Assembly (NCBI RefSeq): GCF_027922325.1
Contig: NZ_BSFL01000003.1
Span: forward strand, 496,001-560,000
DNA: 64,000 nt
Direction of reading: 5' to 3'
Origin: Methylopila turkensis
GTDB taxonomy: Bacteria; Pseudomonadota; Alphaproteobacteria; Rhizobiales; Methylopilaceae
Below the pieces are notes generated by a model. It worked only from the letters and a program-made list of their open reading frames with translations. It was not told the origin of the DNA and searched no databases. The position numbers were made by a program, and so were the translations under genes. This document shows, one piece after another, positions 26,997 to 35,755 of the stretch (the stretch's first letter is position 1; each line of letters opens with the position of its first letter).

Positions 26997-28079
26997 ATGG
27001 AGCGATCGATGCGCAGCGGGTTGAGTGACTTCGAACGAACGCTGACCTTCAGCGACGCAGCCGTTCATCGCCTTCGCGCGCACCGTCATCCTGCTTATCC
27101 GCGCAATTACGAGCTCTGGTACACGTATGCGACCGGGTACAATTCGGCGCTGAACCGCGCGATCAACGAAGCGCTCGAACGCGGACCCGTGATCGCCGAG
27201 GCCGACCTCGACCTGCTCTACGAGACCTACCTGTCGCCGCTCCGGCTCTCGGAGCGCGTCGACCATGTCGGCACGCGCATCCTCGAGGAGATCGTCAAGG
27301 TCACGGGCGTGCTCAAGGCCGGCCGCGGCTCCAGCAAGGACTACGCGGACAGCATCGGGCGCATCTCCGAGGACGCGCGCAAGCTCGGCGGCGCCGCCGA
27401 GCCGCTGTTCTCCCTGTCGCAGAAACTGCTGGCCGAAACCCAGCGCATGGTGGAACGCACGAGGGAGCTCGAGCAGAGCCTGGCGAAATCGCAGGAGCAG
27501 ATGCAGGAGCTGCATCACACGCTCGAGGTGGTCCGCGCGGAATCGCTCACCGATCCGCTGACGGGTCTCGCCAACCGGAAGTTCCTGCAGAGCACGATCG
27601 ACCGCGCGCTCATCGACGCCGAGGCCGGCTCCGGCTTCTCGATCCTCGTGGTCGACATCGACCACTTCAAGACCTTCAACGACAGCTACGGCCACCTGAC
27701 CGGCGACCAGGTGCTGCGCCTCGTGGCGCTGGCGCTGAAGCAGAACGTCAAGGGCCAAGACCTCGCCGCGCGCTTTGGCGGCGAAGAGTTCGCGATCGTG
27801 CTGGCGGACACCGACGTCAACCCGGCGATCGCCGTCGCCGAGCGCGTGCGCCGCGCCGTGATGGCGAAGGATCTGGTCAAGCGGTCGACCGGCGAGCATC
27901 TCGGCCGCGTCACCGTGTCGATCGGCGTCGCCACCTGGCGGCGCGGCGACACCGGACAAACGGTGATCGACCGCGCTGACCAGTGCCTCTATGTCGCCAA
28001 GCGCAACGGCCGCAATCTGGTTGTGGCCGAGACCGACCCGCTCGTCGCCGACGAAGCGAGCCGGTCCCAGGTGGCCTGA
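26997..28079 (+). CDS. Diguanylate cyclase (GGDEF domain)
   Basis: The 360-residue soluble protein has a helical N-terminal domain with PRNYELWYTYATGYN (residues 36-49) and a coiled-coil linker (about 140-180). The GGDEF domain starts at DPLTGLANRKF, and its active site is GGEEF at residues 261-265. It should make c-di-GMP from GTP. The inhibitory I-site position reads KGQD (252-255) instead of RxxD, so product inhibition may be weakened. It is convergent with nemA, five bases apart. Confidence 0.92.
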   Translation: MERSMRSGLSDFERTLTFSDAAVHRLRAHRHPAYPRNYELWYTYATGYNSALNRAINEALERGPVIAEADLDLLYETYLSPLRLSERVDHVGTRILEEIVKVTGVLKAGRGSSKDYADSIGRISEDARKLGGAAEPLFSLSQKLLAETQRMVERTRELEQSLAKSQEQMQELHHTLEVVRAESLTDPLTGLANRKFLQSTIDRALIDAEAGSGFSILVVDIDHFKTFNDSYGHLTGDQVLRLVALALKQNVKGQDLAARFGGEEFAIVLADTDVNPAIAVAERVRRAVMAKDLVKRSTGEHLGRVTVSIGVATWRRGDTGQTVIDRADQCLYVAKRNGRNLVVAETDPLVADEASRSQVA

Positions 28080-28084
28080 CGCCT

Positions 28085-29197
28085 TCAGGCGACCTTGGCC
28101 TGATCCTGCCCACGGGTGGGATAGTCGGTGTAGCCCTGCTCTCCCCCGCCGTAGAACGTGGCCTCATCGGGCTCGGCCAGCGGCGCGCCCTCGCGGATGC
28201 GCTCGACGAGATCGGGATTGGCGATGAACGGCCGCCCGAAGGCGACGGCGTCGACTTCGCCGGCGGCGACGCGGGAGGCGGCGAGCGTCGGATCGTAGCC
28301 GTTGTTGCCGATGTAGACGCCCTTGAACGCCTGCCGCAGCACGGACAGATCGAACGCCCCCTCCGGCGCGCGCGAACCGCGGGTCTCGCCCTCGATCACA
28401 TGCAGATAGGCGAGGCCGAGCTCCGAAAGCCGCTCAGTCAGATAGGTGAACAGCGGCTCGGGATTGGAGTCCGCGCAGTCGTTGGCGGGGCTCACCGGCG
28501 AGAGCCGGATGCCGACGCGTTCATGGCCGATCGCGGCGATCGCGGCCTCGGTCGCCTCCAGAAGGAAGCGGGCGCGGTTCTCGATCGAGCCGCCATAGGC
28601 GTCGGTGCGCAGGTTGGTCTTGTCGCGCAGGAACTGGTCCGGCAGGTAGCCGTTCGCACCGTGCACCTCGACGCCGTCGAAGCCGGCCGCGATCGCGTTG
28701 GCCGACGCCCGCCCGTACTGCGCGATGATGGCCGGGATCTCGTCCAGCTCCAGCGCCCGCGGGGTCTCGAGGTCCTTGAACCCGGTCTCCGTGAAGGCCT
28801 TGCCCTCCGGCTTCACCGCCGACGGCGCGACGGGCAGCTTACCGCCCGGCTGCAGGTCACGGTGGGAAATGCGGCCGACGTGCCAGAGCTGGAGCACGAT
28901 CGTGCCGCCCTTGGCGTGGACTGCGTCGGCGACGAGCTTCCAGCCGGCGATCTGCTCGTCGGAGTGAATGCCGGGCGTCCAGGCGTAGCCCTGACCTTCG
29001 GGCATGATCTGGGTGGCTTCCGCGATGATCAGGCCGGCGCTGGCGCGCTGGCCGTAGTAGTCGGCGTTGATCTGGCGCGGCGCGAGCGTTTTCGCGTCGG
29101 CGCGGGAGCGCGTCAGCGGCGCCATGACGATGCGGTTGCGAAGGTCGAGCGCCCCGGCCTTGAGCGGCTGGAACAACGGATCGACGGTTCCGGTCAT
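28085..29197 (-). CDS. Alkene reductase / N-ethylmaleimide reductase (old yellow enzyme family)
   Basis: The 370-residue FMN TIM-barrel protein starts LFQPLKAGALDLRNRIVMAPLTRSRA. It carries the substrate-binding pair in FDGVEVHGANGYLPDQFL, the strand RTDAYGGSIENR and the FMN phosphate site in VDAVAFGRPFIANPDL. It reduces activated alkenes and electrophiles with NAD(P)H. The ATG at 29197 is chosen (MTGTVDPLF); residues upstream of it are not conserved in type. It is probably monocistronic, with a 134-bp gap to tenA. Confidence 0.93.
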   Translation of the reverse strand: MTGTVDPLFQPLKAGALDLRNRIVMAPLTRSRADAKTLAPRQINADYYGQRASAGLIIAEATQIMPEGQGYAWTPGIHSDEQIAGWKLVADAVHAKGGTIVLQLWHVGRISHRDLQPGGKLPVAPSAVKPEGKAFTETGFKDLETPRALELDEIPAIIAQYGRASANAIAAGFDGVEVHGANGYLPDQFLRDKTNLRTDAYGGSIENRARFLLEATEAAIAAIGHERVGIRLSPVSPANDCADSNPEPLFTYLTERLSELGLAYLHVIEGETRGSRAPEGAFDLSVLRQAFKGVYIGNNGYDPTLAASRVAAGEVDAVAFGRPFIANPDLVERIREGAPLAEPDEATFYGGGEQGYTDYPTRGQDQAKVA

Positions 29198-29331
29198 GTG
29201 GAAAACTCCGGCGTTCTGAAAAAGCGCCCGCGGCTGGCGGCGGGCTGTCGCTGCACGACATAGGTCGATCGCGCCGTCTCGGAAGACGCTTGGGCCCCGC
29301 CTGAGACGCAACGCCGCCTTGCGGCGCCGGA

Positions 29332-29997
29332 TCAGGCCGACGCCGCGTCGTCGAGCGCCGCCTGCCAGAACGCGGCCTCCAGCCGCGACGCCGTCGCGAA
29401 CAGCCGCCTGAGCTCAACGTAGCGCTGCGGCGTGAGCCTGTCCGCGCCGAGCCTGTCCAGCGTCGCGCGCGCGGAGGCGGCGACGTCCTGATAGGCGGCG
29501 CCGGCGTATTCCTCGATCCATGGGCGGTAAGGGTTTCGAGGCGCGACGCCCTGCGCCGCGAGCGCCGCGCCGATCTCGGCGTAGCCGATCACGCAGGGGC
29601 TGAGCGCCACGGTCAGGTCCAGCAGGTCGCCGCGCAGGCCGGCGTCCAGCACGAAGCGGGTGTAGGCGACGCAGGCGTCGCCCTCCTCCGCGGCCTCGAG
29701 CTCGGCCGCCGCGAGGCCCCAGCCGGCGCAGACCCGCACATGCAGGTCCATCTCCACGTCGAGAATGGCGTGGAGCGTCGCGGCGGCGGCGCGCATGTCC
29801 GACAGCCGGTCGGCCTTGTAGACGGCGAGACCGTAGGCGCGGGCGAACTGGATCAGGAACAGGTAGTCCTGCACGAGATAGGAGCGGAACGCCGCCTGCG
29901 GCAGCGACCCGTCGCCGAGGCCGCGCACGAAGGCGTGGTCGACGTAGGAAACCCATTCCCCGGCCGCGTCGGCCTTCAGCCGCTCGAACAGGCTCAT
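29332..29997 (-). CDS. tenA: TenA family aminopyrimidine aminohydrolase (thiaminase II)
   Basis: The 221-residue all-helical protein has the TenA pattern: AFRSYLVQDYLFLIQFARAYGLAV is split over the first helices, the middle segment is EMDLHVRVC, and the active-site Cys lies in ALSPCVIGYAEIG. NPYRPWIEEYAG precedes the last helices. It salvages aminopyrimidines from degraded thiamine. It overlaps the tfoX-like gene by four bases at the tail of the suf region, an unusual place for a thiamine-salvage gene. No TPP riboswitch is seen. Confidence 0.9.
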   Translation of the reverse strand: MSLFERLKADAAGEWVSYVDHAFVRGLGDGSLPQAAFRSYLVQDYLFLIQFARAYGLAVYKADRLSDMRAAAATLHAILDVEMDLHVRVCAGWGLAAAELEAAEEGDACVAYTRFVLDAGLRGDLLDLTVALSPCVIGYAEIGAALAAQGVAPRNPYRPWIEEYAGAAYQDVAASARATLDRLGADRLTPQRYVELRRLFATASRLEAAFWQAALDDAASA

Positions 29998-30347
29998 GGA
30001 CGCCGCCGTTTCGGCCGGGCGGCCGCCGCGCCGGCCCGGGCGACGGCGGCTGAGCGCCGCGCCCAGGCCGCCAGTTCGTCCGGCTCGTCCATTAGGCGCT
30101 CGGGCAGCCGCCAGTAGGACGCCATCGTCCGGCGGCCGGTCGACGCCTGATAGGAGAGGGGCTCGCTTCCCTCGGCACGGAACGCCTCGGCGGTCGCTTC
30201 GTCAGCCTTCAGATAGAGCACGCCGCCGGCTTCGAGCGCGAACATCACGCCGTCATGGTAGAGCCCGGCGCCGCCGAACATCCGGCGCACGCGCACCTCG
30301 CCGAGTTCGCGGAACAGCTCCGACGCCTCCTCGGCGCCGATCGCCAT
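29994..30347 (-). CDS. TfoX/Sxy family N-terminal domain protein
   Basis: The 117-residue protein has the TfoX N-terminal-domain pattern: VRVRRMFGGAGLYHDGVMFAL, a VLYLKAD strand and later MASYWRLPERLMD. The C-terminal TfoX domain is missing, and the tail is basic (RPKRRRP). Single-domain members are common in rhizobia and have no proven link to competence. The start codon overlaps the sufA stop by one base. Confidence 0.85.
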   Translation of the reverse strand: MAIGAEEASELFRELGEVRVRRMFGGAGLYHDGVMFALEAGGVLYLKADEATAEAFRAEGSEPLSYQASTGRRTMASYWRLPERLMDEPDELAAWARRSAAVARAGAAAARPKRRRP

Positions 30348-30730
30348 CAGCGGGCCGGGACGTAGGTGTCCGGCACGGCGGGCGTGATCGCGACCGACTC
30401 GCCGCAGCCGCAGGCCGAGGTCTGGTTCGGATTGTTGAACACGAAGCGCTGCGACATCTTCTCGGTCACGAAATCCATCTCGGTGCCGAGCAAATAGAGG
30501 ATCGCCTTCGGGTCGATCAGGACCTTCACGCCCTTGTCCTCGATCACCTCGTCGGCCGGACCCGCCGCCTCGGCGTAGTCCATCGTGTACTCCATGCCGG
30601 CGCAGCCGCCGGTCTTCACGCCGATGCGCAGCCCGGCGAGCGGCTTGTCCGAGCGCGAGATGATCGATCGCACCCGATCCGCCGCGCGGTCGGTCAGCGT
30701 CATCACCTTGGGGATTGGGCGGGCGGCCAT
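30347..30730 (-). CDS. sufA: HesB/IscA-type iron-sulfur cluster assembly protein
   Basis: The 127-residue A-type carrier has the three conserved cysteines: GGCAGMEY and the C-terminal SACGCGES. It accepts and delivers Fe-S clusters built on SufBCD. The start at 30730 has GGAG about ten bases upstream; ATGs at 30736 and 30739 are alternatives but sit too close to the ribosome site. It lies in the suf region, separated from sufT by a VOC-protein gene. Confidence 0.92.
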   Translation of the reverse strand: MAARPIPKVMTLTDRAADRVRSIISRSDKPLAGLRIGVKTGGCAGMEYTMDYAEAAGPADEVIEDKGVKVLIDPKAILYLLGTEMDFVTEKMSQRFVFNNPNQTSACGCGESVAITPAVPDTYVPAR

Positions 30731-30806
30731 GACCATCATGCTCCAGCGAAACGGACGTCGTTCGTAAGGTAAGCGTTCGCCCCGACGAAGAGAAGATCGC
30801 TGCGGC

Positions 30807-31244
30807 TCAATAGGTGGCCCACAGGCCGGGCGTCGCGATCTCCAGCAGGTTGCCGTCGGGGTCGCGGAAATAGACGCTCTCGCCGCCGCGCGGCCAGCTC
30901 ACCCGTCCCTCGACGGCGACGTCGAGATCGGCGAGCAGCCGTTCCCACCCCGGCAGCGCCGCGGCGCCCACGGCGAAGGCCATATGTGCGCCGCCCTGCC
31001 CGTCATGGGCCGGGATCAAACCGCCGGGCAGCCTTTGCTCCGTCGCGCTTGCGCCCACCGCGAACAGCAGCAGCACGCTGCGACCCGCGACGTCATAGGC
31101 GATCAGCCGCGCGTCCGCGAACAGTTTGGGAAAGCCGAACAGGCGGTCGTAGAACGCCGAGGCCTTTACGAGGTCGTCGACATAGAGCGCGGTCTCGAGC
31201 ACGCCGGCCACGGAAGGCCGTTCGGTCGCGCCCTCGGCCGCCAT
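30807..31244 (-). CDS. VOC family protein (glyoxalase/bleomycin resistance fold)
   Basis: The 145-residue protein shows two beta-alpha-beta-beta-beta modules: VLETALYVDDLVKASAFYDRLFG at the start, an AHMAFAV strand and the C-terminal VYFRDPDGNLLEIATPGLW. These supply the His and Glu metal ligands of the family. GAGGG precedes the ATG at 31244, seven bases after sufT ends, so it is read with the suf genes. Its substrate is unknown. Confidence 0.86.
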   Translation of the reverse strand: MAAEGATERPSVAGVLETALYVDDLVKASAFYDRLFGFPKLFADARLIAYDVAGRSVLLLFAVGASATEQRLPGGLIPAHDGQGGAHMAFAVGAAALPGWERLLADLDVAVEGRVSWPRGGESVYFRDPDGNLLEIATPGLWATY

Positions 31245-31251
31245 GCCCTCG

Positions 31252-31620
31252 TCACCACATGTCGAGCGCGACACGGGCCTCGTCCGACATGCGGCTCTGG
31301 TCCCACGGCGGGTCGAAGACCATCTTGACGTCAACCTTGCCGACGCCCGGCACGGCGCCGACGGCGTTCTCGACCCAGCCCGGCATCTCGCCGGCCACCG
31401 GGCAGCCCGGCGCCGTCAGCGTCATGTCGATCGCGATGTCGCGATCGTCGGCGATGTCGATGCGGTAGACCAGCCCGAGCTCGTAGATGTCGACCGGGAT
31501 CTCCGGATCGTAGACGGTCTTGAGCGCGGCGATGATGTCGTCGGTGAGACGGTCGAGCTCCTCGGGCGGGATCGCCGAGGCCTGCTCGGCCGGCTTCGCC
31601 GCCGTTGCTGCGTCGGTCAT
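31252..31620 (-). CDS. sufT: SUF-system Fe-S assembly protein SufT (MIP18/DUF59 family)
   Basis: The 122-residue protein has the MIP18-domain pattern: TVYDPEIPVDIYELGLVY, then MTLTAPGCPVAGEMP with the conserved Cys, and KVDVKMVFDPPWDQSRMSD. SufT proteins assist Fe-S cluster maturation. It starts 13 bases after sufS on the same strand. This gene has also been called sufX in rhizobial suf operons. Confidence 0.93.
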   Translation of the reverse strand: MTDAATAAKPAEQASAIPPEELDRLTDDIIAALKTVYDPEIPVDIYELGLVYRIDIADDRDIAIDMTLTAPGCPVAGEMPGWVENAVGAVPGVGKVDVKMVFDPPWDQSRMSDEARVALDMW

Positions 31621-31633
31621 GGTCGAGCCTTTC

Positions 31634-32884
31634 TCACGCGAACAGGTCGCGCGCTTTCAGAAGCGCTTCGGCGAGACGATCGATCTCGTCGGTCGTGTTG
31701 TAAAGGGCGAACGACGCGCGGCAGGTCGACGTGACGCCGAGCCGCTTCAGCAGCGGCTGGGCGCAGTGCGTGCCGGCGCGCACCGCGATTCCCGAGCGGT
31801 CGAGCACGGTCGCGACGTCGTGGGCGTGCGCGCCTTCGAGATTGAAGGCGAGGATGGCGCCCTTGCCCGGCGCATGGCCGAAGATGCGCACGGCGTTGAT
31901 CGCGCCGAGCCTCTCATGGGCGTAGGCCGCGAGCGCGGCTTCGTGAGCGGCGATCGCCGGGAGCCCCACGCCGCGCATGTAGTCAAGCGCCGCGCCGAGG
32001 CCGATCGCCTGCACGATCGGCGGCGTGCCGGCCTCGAAGCGGTGGGGGGGCTCGCCATAGGTGACGTCGTCTTCCGTCACGTCGCGGATCATCTCGCCGC
32101 CGCCGTTGAACGGGGCCAACGCCTTCAGCCGCTCGTACTTGCCGTAGAGCGCGCCGATGCCGGTCGGCCCGTAGACCTTGTGGCCGGTGAGCACGTAGTA
32201 ATCGCAGTCGAGGTCGCGCACGTCCGGCGCGAGATGAACCGCGCCCTGGCTGCCGTCGACGAGTACCGGCACGCCGCGCTCGTGGGCGATGCGGCAGACC
32301 TCCTTCACCGGCACCACGGTGCCGAGCACGTTCGACATGTGCGTGACGGCGACGAACTTCGTGCGTTCGGAGAGCGCCGCCTCGAAGGCGTCGAGGTCGA
32401 ACGAGCCGTCCTCGCGCACCTGCACCCACTTGATGACCGCGCCGCGGCGTTCGCGCAGGAAATGCCACGGCACCACGTTGGAGTGGTGCTCCATGATGGT
32501 GAGGACGATCTCGTCGCCCTCTTGAATCCCGCCGAGACCGACGCCGTTGGCGACGAGGTTGATCGCCTCGGTGGCCGAGCGGGTGAAGACGATCTCGTCG
32601 GTGGAGGCAGCGTTCAGGAACGTCCGCACGCTTTCCCGCGCGCCCTCAAACGCCTCTGTCGCGGCGTTGGCGAGGTGGTGCAGCCCGCGATGAACGTTCG
32701 AATACTCGGTCTCGTAGGCGCGCCGCATCCGGTCCAGCACCTGGACCGGTTTCTGGGCCGATGCGCCGTTGTCGAGATAGGCGAGCGGCTTGCCGTGCAC
32801 GGTGAGCGCGAGCGCGGGAAAGTCCGCGCGCAGGCGCTGCACATCGTAGGCCGGGACGGCGTCGGCGATATGGGCGAGTGACAT
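31634..32884 (-). CDS. sufS: SufS-type cysteine desulfurase
   Basis: The 416-residue PLP enzyme mobilises sulfur from cysteine for SufBCD. The PLP lysine lies in VLTGHKVYGPTGIGALYG and the active-site Cys in AVRAGTHCAQPLLKR. It is the group II form, with N-terminal LAYLDNGASAQKP. A second desulfurase gene of a different class is at 37324-38499, the same two-desulfurase arrangement known from the Agrobacterium suf operon. Confidence 0.95.
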   Translation of the reverse strand: MSLAHIADAVPAYDVQRLRADFPALALTVHGKPLAYLDNGASAQKPVQVLDRMRRAYETEYSNVHRGLHHLANAATEAFEGARESVRTFLNAASTDEIVFTRSATEAINLVANGVGLGGIQEGDEIVLTIMEHHSNVVPWHFLRERRGAVIKWVQVREDGSFDLDAFEAALSERTKFVAVTHMSNVLGTVVPVKEVCRIAHERGVPVLVDGSQGAVHLAPDVRDLDCDYYVLTGHKVYGPTGIGALYGKYERLKALAPFNGGGEMIRDVTEDDVTYGEPPHRFEAGTPPIVQAIGLGAALDYMRGVGLPAIAAHEAALAAYAHERLGAINAVRIFGHAPGKGAILAFNLEGAHAHDVATVLDRSGIAVRAGTHCAQPLLKRLGVTSTCRASFALYNTTDEIDRLAEALLKARDLFA

Positions 32885-32907
32885 AGGACTGATCTAACCG
32901 TTTCGCG

Positions 32908-33549
32908 TCAGATCACAAGTGCCACAGCCCATGCTCCGGCGGCGACCGCCGCGACGGCGCCGAGGCTCGCGATGAGCTGAAGGCCCAAAATCTGCAGGGT
33001 GGGCACGCCGGTCGCGGCCGAGACGGCGACCACGCCGTAGCCGATGGCGAGCGCCATCGCCACGATCAGGCTCGCCTCGATCGCAGAGAGCGCCGGCGCG
33101 CGCCAGTCTTCTCCGGCGGAAGCGGCGAGGCCGATGATCGCGAGATTGATGAAGCTGAGCACGATCTGCGGATAGCCGCTCGCCGCCATGGCGGTGCGCA
33201 TGTCGGCGAAGGTCGTCCCGCGGCGCGCGATGCGGAACGTCACGTGCAGCAAAGCGGCGAGCGCATAGACGATGACGATTCCGAGCACGAGATAGCCGGC
33301 CAGCGTCGCCGCCTCGCCGTATTCCGCGCGCCAGTCGTCGAGGAGCCGATCGGGCTGGTAGGCTTCGAGCGCCACCGACTCCGCCGCCATCATGAAGGCG
33401 GAGGACGCGATGGCGATGAACCGCCAGCGCTCGTCGATGCCGGAGGCCTGCATCTCGCGCGTCACGCGGCGCATGCGCGTGACGGAGAGCGGCACGTGCC
33501 GCAGCAGCGCGCCCCAGCCGTAGCCAGGCGCGGCGGCCTTCGCGTCCAT
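32908..33549 (-). CDS. Unknown multi-pass membrane protein inside the suf operon
   Basis: The 213-residue protein has a soluble N terminus (about 70 residues) and about four hydrophobic helices, e.g. LVLGIVIVYALAALLHV, IVLSFINLAIIGLAA, ASLIVAMALAIGYGVV and a final AVAAVAAGAWAVALVI. It begins two bases after the sufD stop and ends 23 bases before sufS, so it is part of the same transcript. The layout is reminiscent of YIP1-type membrane proteins, but I do not recognise the family. A role in Fe-S assembly is only inferred from position. Confidence 0.75.
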   Translation of the reverse strand: MDAKAAAPGYGWGALLRHVPLSVTRMRRVTREMQASGIDERWRFIAIASSAFMMAAESVALEAYQPDRLLDDWRAEYGEAATLAGYLVLGIVIVYALAALLHVTFRIARRGTTFADMRTAMAASGYPQIVLSFINLAIIGLAASAGEDWRAPALSAIEASLIVAMALAIGYGVVAVSAATGVPTLQILGLQLIASLGAVAAVAAGAWAVALVI

Positions 33550-33551
33550 GC

Positions 33552-34868
33552 TCAGTCGCGCGCGATTAGCCAACGCTCCGACCGCGCGGTCAGCGCATCG
33601 CGAAGCGCCTCGTGCTCGACGGTTTCGATCACCTCGCCGACGAAGGCCTGCACCATCAGCGCCTCGGCCTCCTTCTGCGGGATGCCGCGGGACTTGAGGT
33701 AGAACAGCAGCTCGTCGTCGAGCGCGCCGACGGTCGCGCCATGGCCGCAGACCACGTCGTCCGCGAAGATCTCGAGCTCGGGCTTGGCGTCGGCCTCGGC
33801 GCCCTCGGACAGCAGCAGCGCCTGCGCCATCATCTTGCCGTCGGTCTTCTGCGCGCCGGGCTTCACCACGATCTTGCCCTGGAACACCGAGCGAGCCTCG
33901 CCGTCGAGCGCGGTCTTGAAGTGTTCGCGGCTGGCGCAGCCGAGCGCGTCGTGCTCGACCACCAGCGTGGTGTCGAGGAGGCGGCGCGCGCCGGCGAAGC
34001 CCGCGCCGCGGATCTCGGCGGTGGAGCGGTCGCCCCTGAAGGCGAGATAGACCTGCTGCCGGGCCGCGGCCGAACCGGCCGAGAGCGCGAGCGACGACAG
34101 TTTCGCGCCGGCGCCGAGCGTCGCGGTCAGCGTTGCGAGATGCAGCGTGCCGAGGCCTTCGTCCTGCAGCTTCACGAGCGTGACGTCCGCGCGGTCGGCG
34201 AGCGTCACGGCGACGTGCGTGTTGGTCTGGTGGCCTTCCGGGCTTCCGACGTGGCTCTCCACGATGGTGGCGGAGGCGCCCTCGCCCGCCGTCACCGCCA
34301 CGCGGCCGAAGGCTGCGTGAGCAGCTCCGGTCTGGACGTTCGCCACGTGGATCGGCCGCGCCACGGCGACGCCGGGGGCGATCCGCAGAACGATTCCGTC
34401 CGCCACGAAGGCCGCGTTGAGCGCGACGGCGGCGTTGCCGGCGGGCGCCTCGCCGCGGTCGAGCAGCGCGGCGCCGTCGTCGCCGAGCGCATCGGCGAGC
34501 CACGTCGCCGATGCGCCCTCGGGCAGCGGATCGAAGTCCGACAGGGCGGCGCAGAACTGGCCGTTCACGAACACGATCCGGGCCGCGTCGAAGCCGGCCA
34601 GCGGCAGCAGCGCGCGGGCCGCTTCGATCTCGGCGTCGCTGATCGGGGCGGCGAGCGGCCGCGCCTCGCGCATAAGCGCGCGCAGGTCGAAATACTTCCA
34701 GTCCTCGACCCGCCGCGTCGGCAGGCCGCGCTCCGCGATCTCCCGCAGCGCCGCGGCGCGCCGTTCGGTGACGTCGGCGCCGCCGGGCAGCGACGGGCCG
34801 ACGGCGGCGAAGGCCTCGACCAGAGCGCTTTCGGCGGCCGTTCGGATGGAGCGGACCTCGGCGTTCAT
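33552..34868 (-). CDS. sufD: Fe-S cluster assembly protein SufD
   Basis: The 438-residue SufBD-fold protein has LPTRRVEDWKYFDL near the N terminus and the C-terminal core GHGATVGALDDELLFYLKSRG and EAEALMVQAFVGEVIE. It pairs with SufB and SufC in the scaffold complex. The ATG at 34868 (MNAEVRSIRT) follows sufC by 14 bases. The His in CGHGATVG is the residue expected at the SufB-SufD interface. Confidence 0.95.
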   Translation of the reverse strand: MNAEVRSIRTAAESALVEAFAAVGPSLPGGADVTERRAAALREIAERGLPTRRVEDWKYFDLRALMREARPLAAPISDAEIEAARALLPLAGFDAARIVFVNGQFCAALSDFDPLPEGASATWLADALGDDGAALLDRGEAPAGNAAVALNAAFVADGIVLRIAPGVAVARPIHVANVQTGAAHAAFGRVAVTAGEGASATIVESHVGSPEGHQTNTHVAVTLADRADVTLVKLQDEGLGTLHLATLTATLGAGAKLSSLALSAGSAAARQQVYLAFRGDRSTAEIRGAGFAGARRLLDTTLVVEHDALGCASREHFKTALDGEARSVFQGKIVVKPGAQKTDGKMMAQALLLSEGAEADAKPELEIFADDVVCGHGATVGALDDELLFYLKSRGIPQKEAEALMVQAFVGEVIETVEHEALRDALTARSERWLIARD

Positions 34869-34882
34869 CGTCTCATCCCTTC

Positions 34883-35635
34883 TCACGCCGCGGCTTCGCC
34901 GACGTAGTCCGCGTAGCCCCGAGCCTCGAGCTCATGGGCGAGCTCCGGCCCGCCGGTGCGGACAATGCGGCCCTTCGCCATGACGTGGACGATGTCCGGC
35001 CTGATGTGGTCGAGCAGGCGCTGGTAGTGCGTGATCACGACGAAGGAGCGGTTCTTCGCCCGGAGCGCGTTGACGCCCTCGGAGACGACCTTCAGCGCGT
35101 CGATGTCGAGACCGCTGTCGGTCTCGTCGAGCACGCAGAGCTTCGGCTCCAGCAGCGCCATCTGCAGGATCTCGTTGCGCTTCTTTTCGCCGCCGGAGAA
35201 GCCGACGTTGAGGCCGCGCTTGAGCATGTCGGTGGAGATGCCGAGGCCGTCGGCCTTTTCGCGCACCAGCTTCATGAACTGCGGCGTCGGCAGGTCGCCC
35301 TCGCCGCGGGCGCGGCGCTGCGCGTTCAACGCGGCCTTCAGGAAGGTCATGGTCGCGACGCCGGGGATCTCCAGCGGATACTGGAACGCCAGGAACAGGC
35401 CGGCCGCGGCGCGCTCGTCGGCCTCCATGGCGAACAGGTCCTCGCCGTCGAGCGTGGCCGAGCCGTCGGTGACTTCGTAGTCCTCCTTGCCGGCGAGCAC
35501 GTAGGACAGGGTCGATTTGCCCGAGCCGTTCGGCCCCATGATCGCGTGCACCTCGCCCGGTTTCACGTCGAGGTCGAGCCCGCGCAGGATCGGCTTGTCC
35601 TCGATGGAGGCGTGGAGGTTCTTGATCGAGAGCAT
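34883..35635 (-). CDS. sufC: Fe-S assembly ATPase SufC
   Basis: The 250-residue ABC-type ATPase has Walker A IMGPNGSGKSTLSYVLAG, the signature GFSGGEKKRNEILQ, Walker B LCVLDETDSGLDID and the H-loop VVITHYQRLL. It drives conformational change of SufBD. The ATG at 35635 (MLSIKNLHA) is the family start. A 120-bp gap with palindromic repeats separates it from sufB, unlike the tight spacing elsewhere in the operon. Confidence 0.97.
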   Translation of the reverse strand: MLSIKNLHASIEDKPILRGLDLDVKPGEVHAIMGPNGSGKSTLSYVLAGKEDYEVTDGSATLDGEDLFAMEADERAAAGLFLAFQYPLEIPGVATMTFLKAALNAQRRARGEGDLPTPQFMKLVREKADGLGISTDMLKRGLNVGFSGGEKKRNEILQMALLEPKLCVLDETDSGLDIDALKVVSEGVNALRAKNRSFVVITHYQRLLDHIRPDIVHVMAKGRIVRTGGPELAHELEARGYADYVGEAAA

Positions 35636-35656
35636 TGTCTTCCCGTTTCCCAAACT

Positions 35657-35744
35657 CGTCATCCCGGCAAGCCGGGATCGTCCTTCGAGGACGCGCAATC
35701 TGCGCGTCATCCCGGCTCGGCCTTGCGGCCGTCCGGGATGACGC
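35657..35744. repeat. Intergenic palindromic repeat between sufB and sufC
   Basis: Two hairpins lie in tandem. The first has perfect 8-bp arms (35661-35668 with 35671-35678) and the second 12-bp arms (35704-35715 with 35733-35744). The core GTCATCCCGG occurs in both, and related sequences occur at 47511-47590 and 51081-51109, so this is a member of a dispersed repeat family. It might also act in mRNA processing between sufB and sufC. Confidence 0.8.
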
Positions 35745-35755
35745 GAACGTCGATG

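Noticed and set aside
29332-30800. TPP riboswitch controlling tenA
   Set aside because: tenA starts inside the overlapping end of the tfoX-like gene and no TPP aptamer motif such as CUGAGA was noticed upstream of the run.
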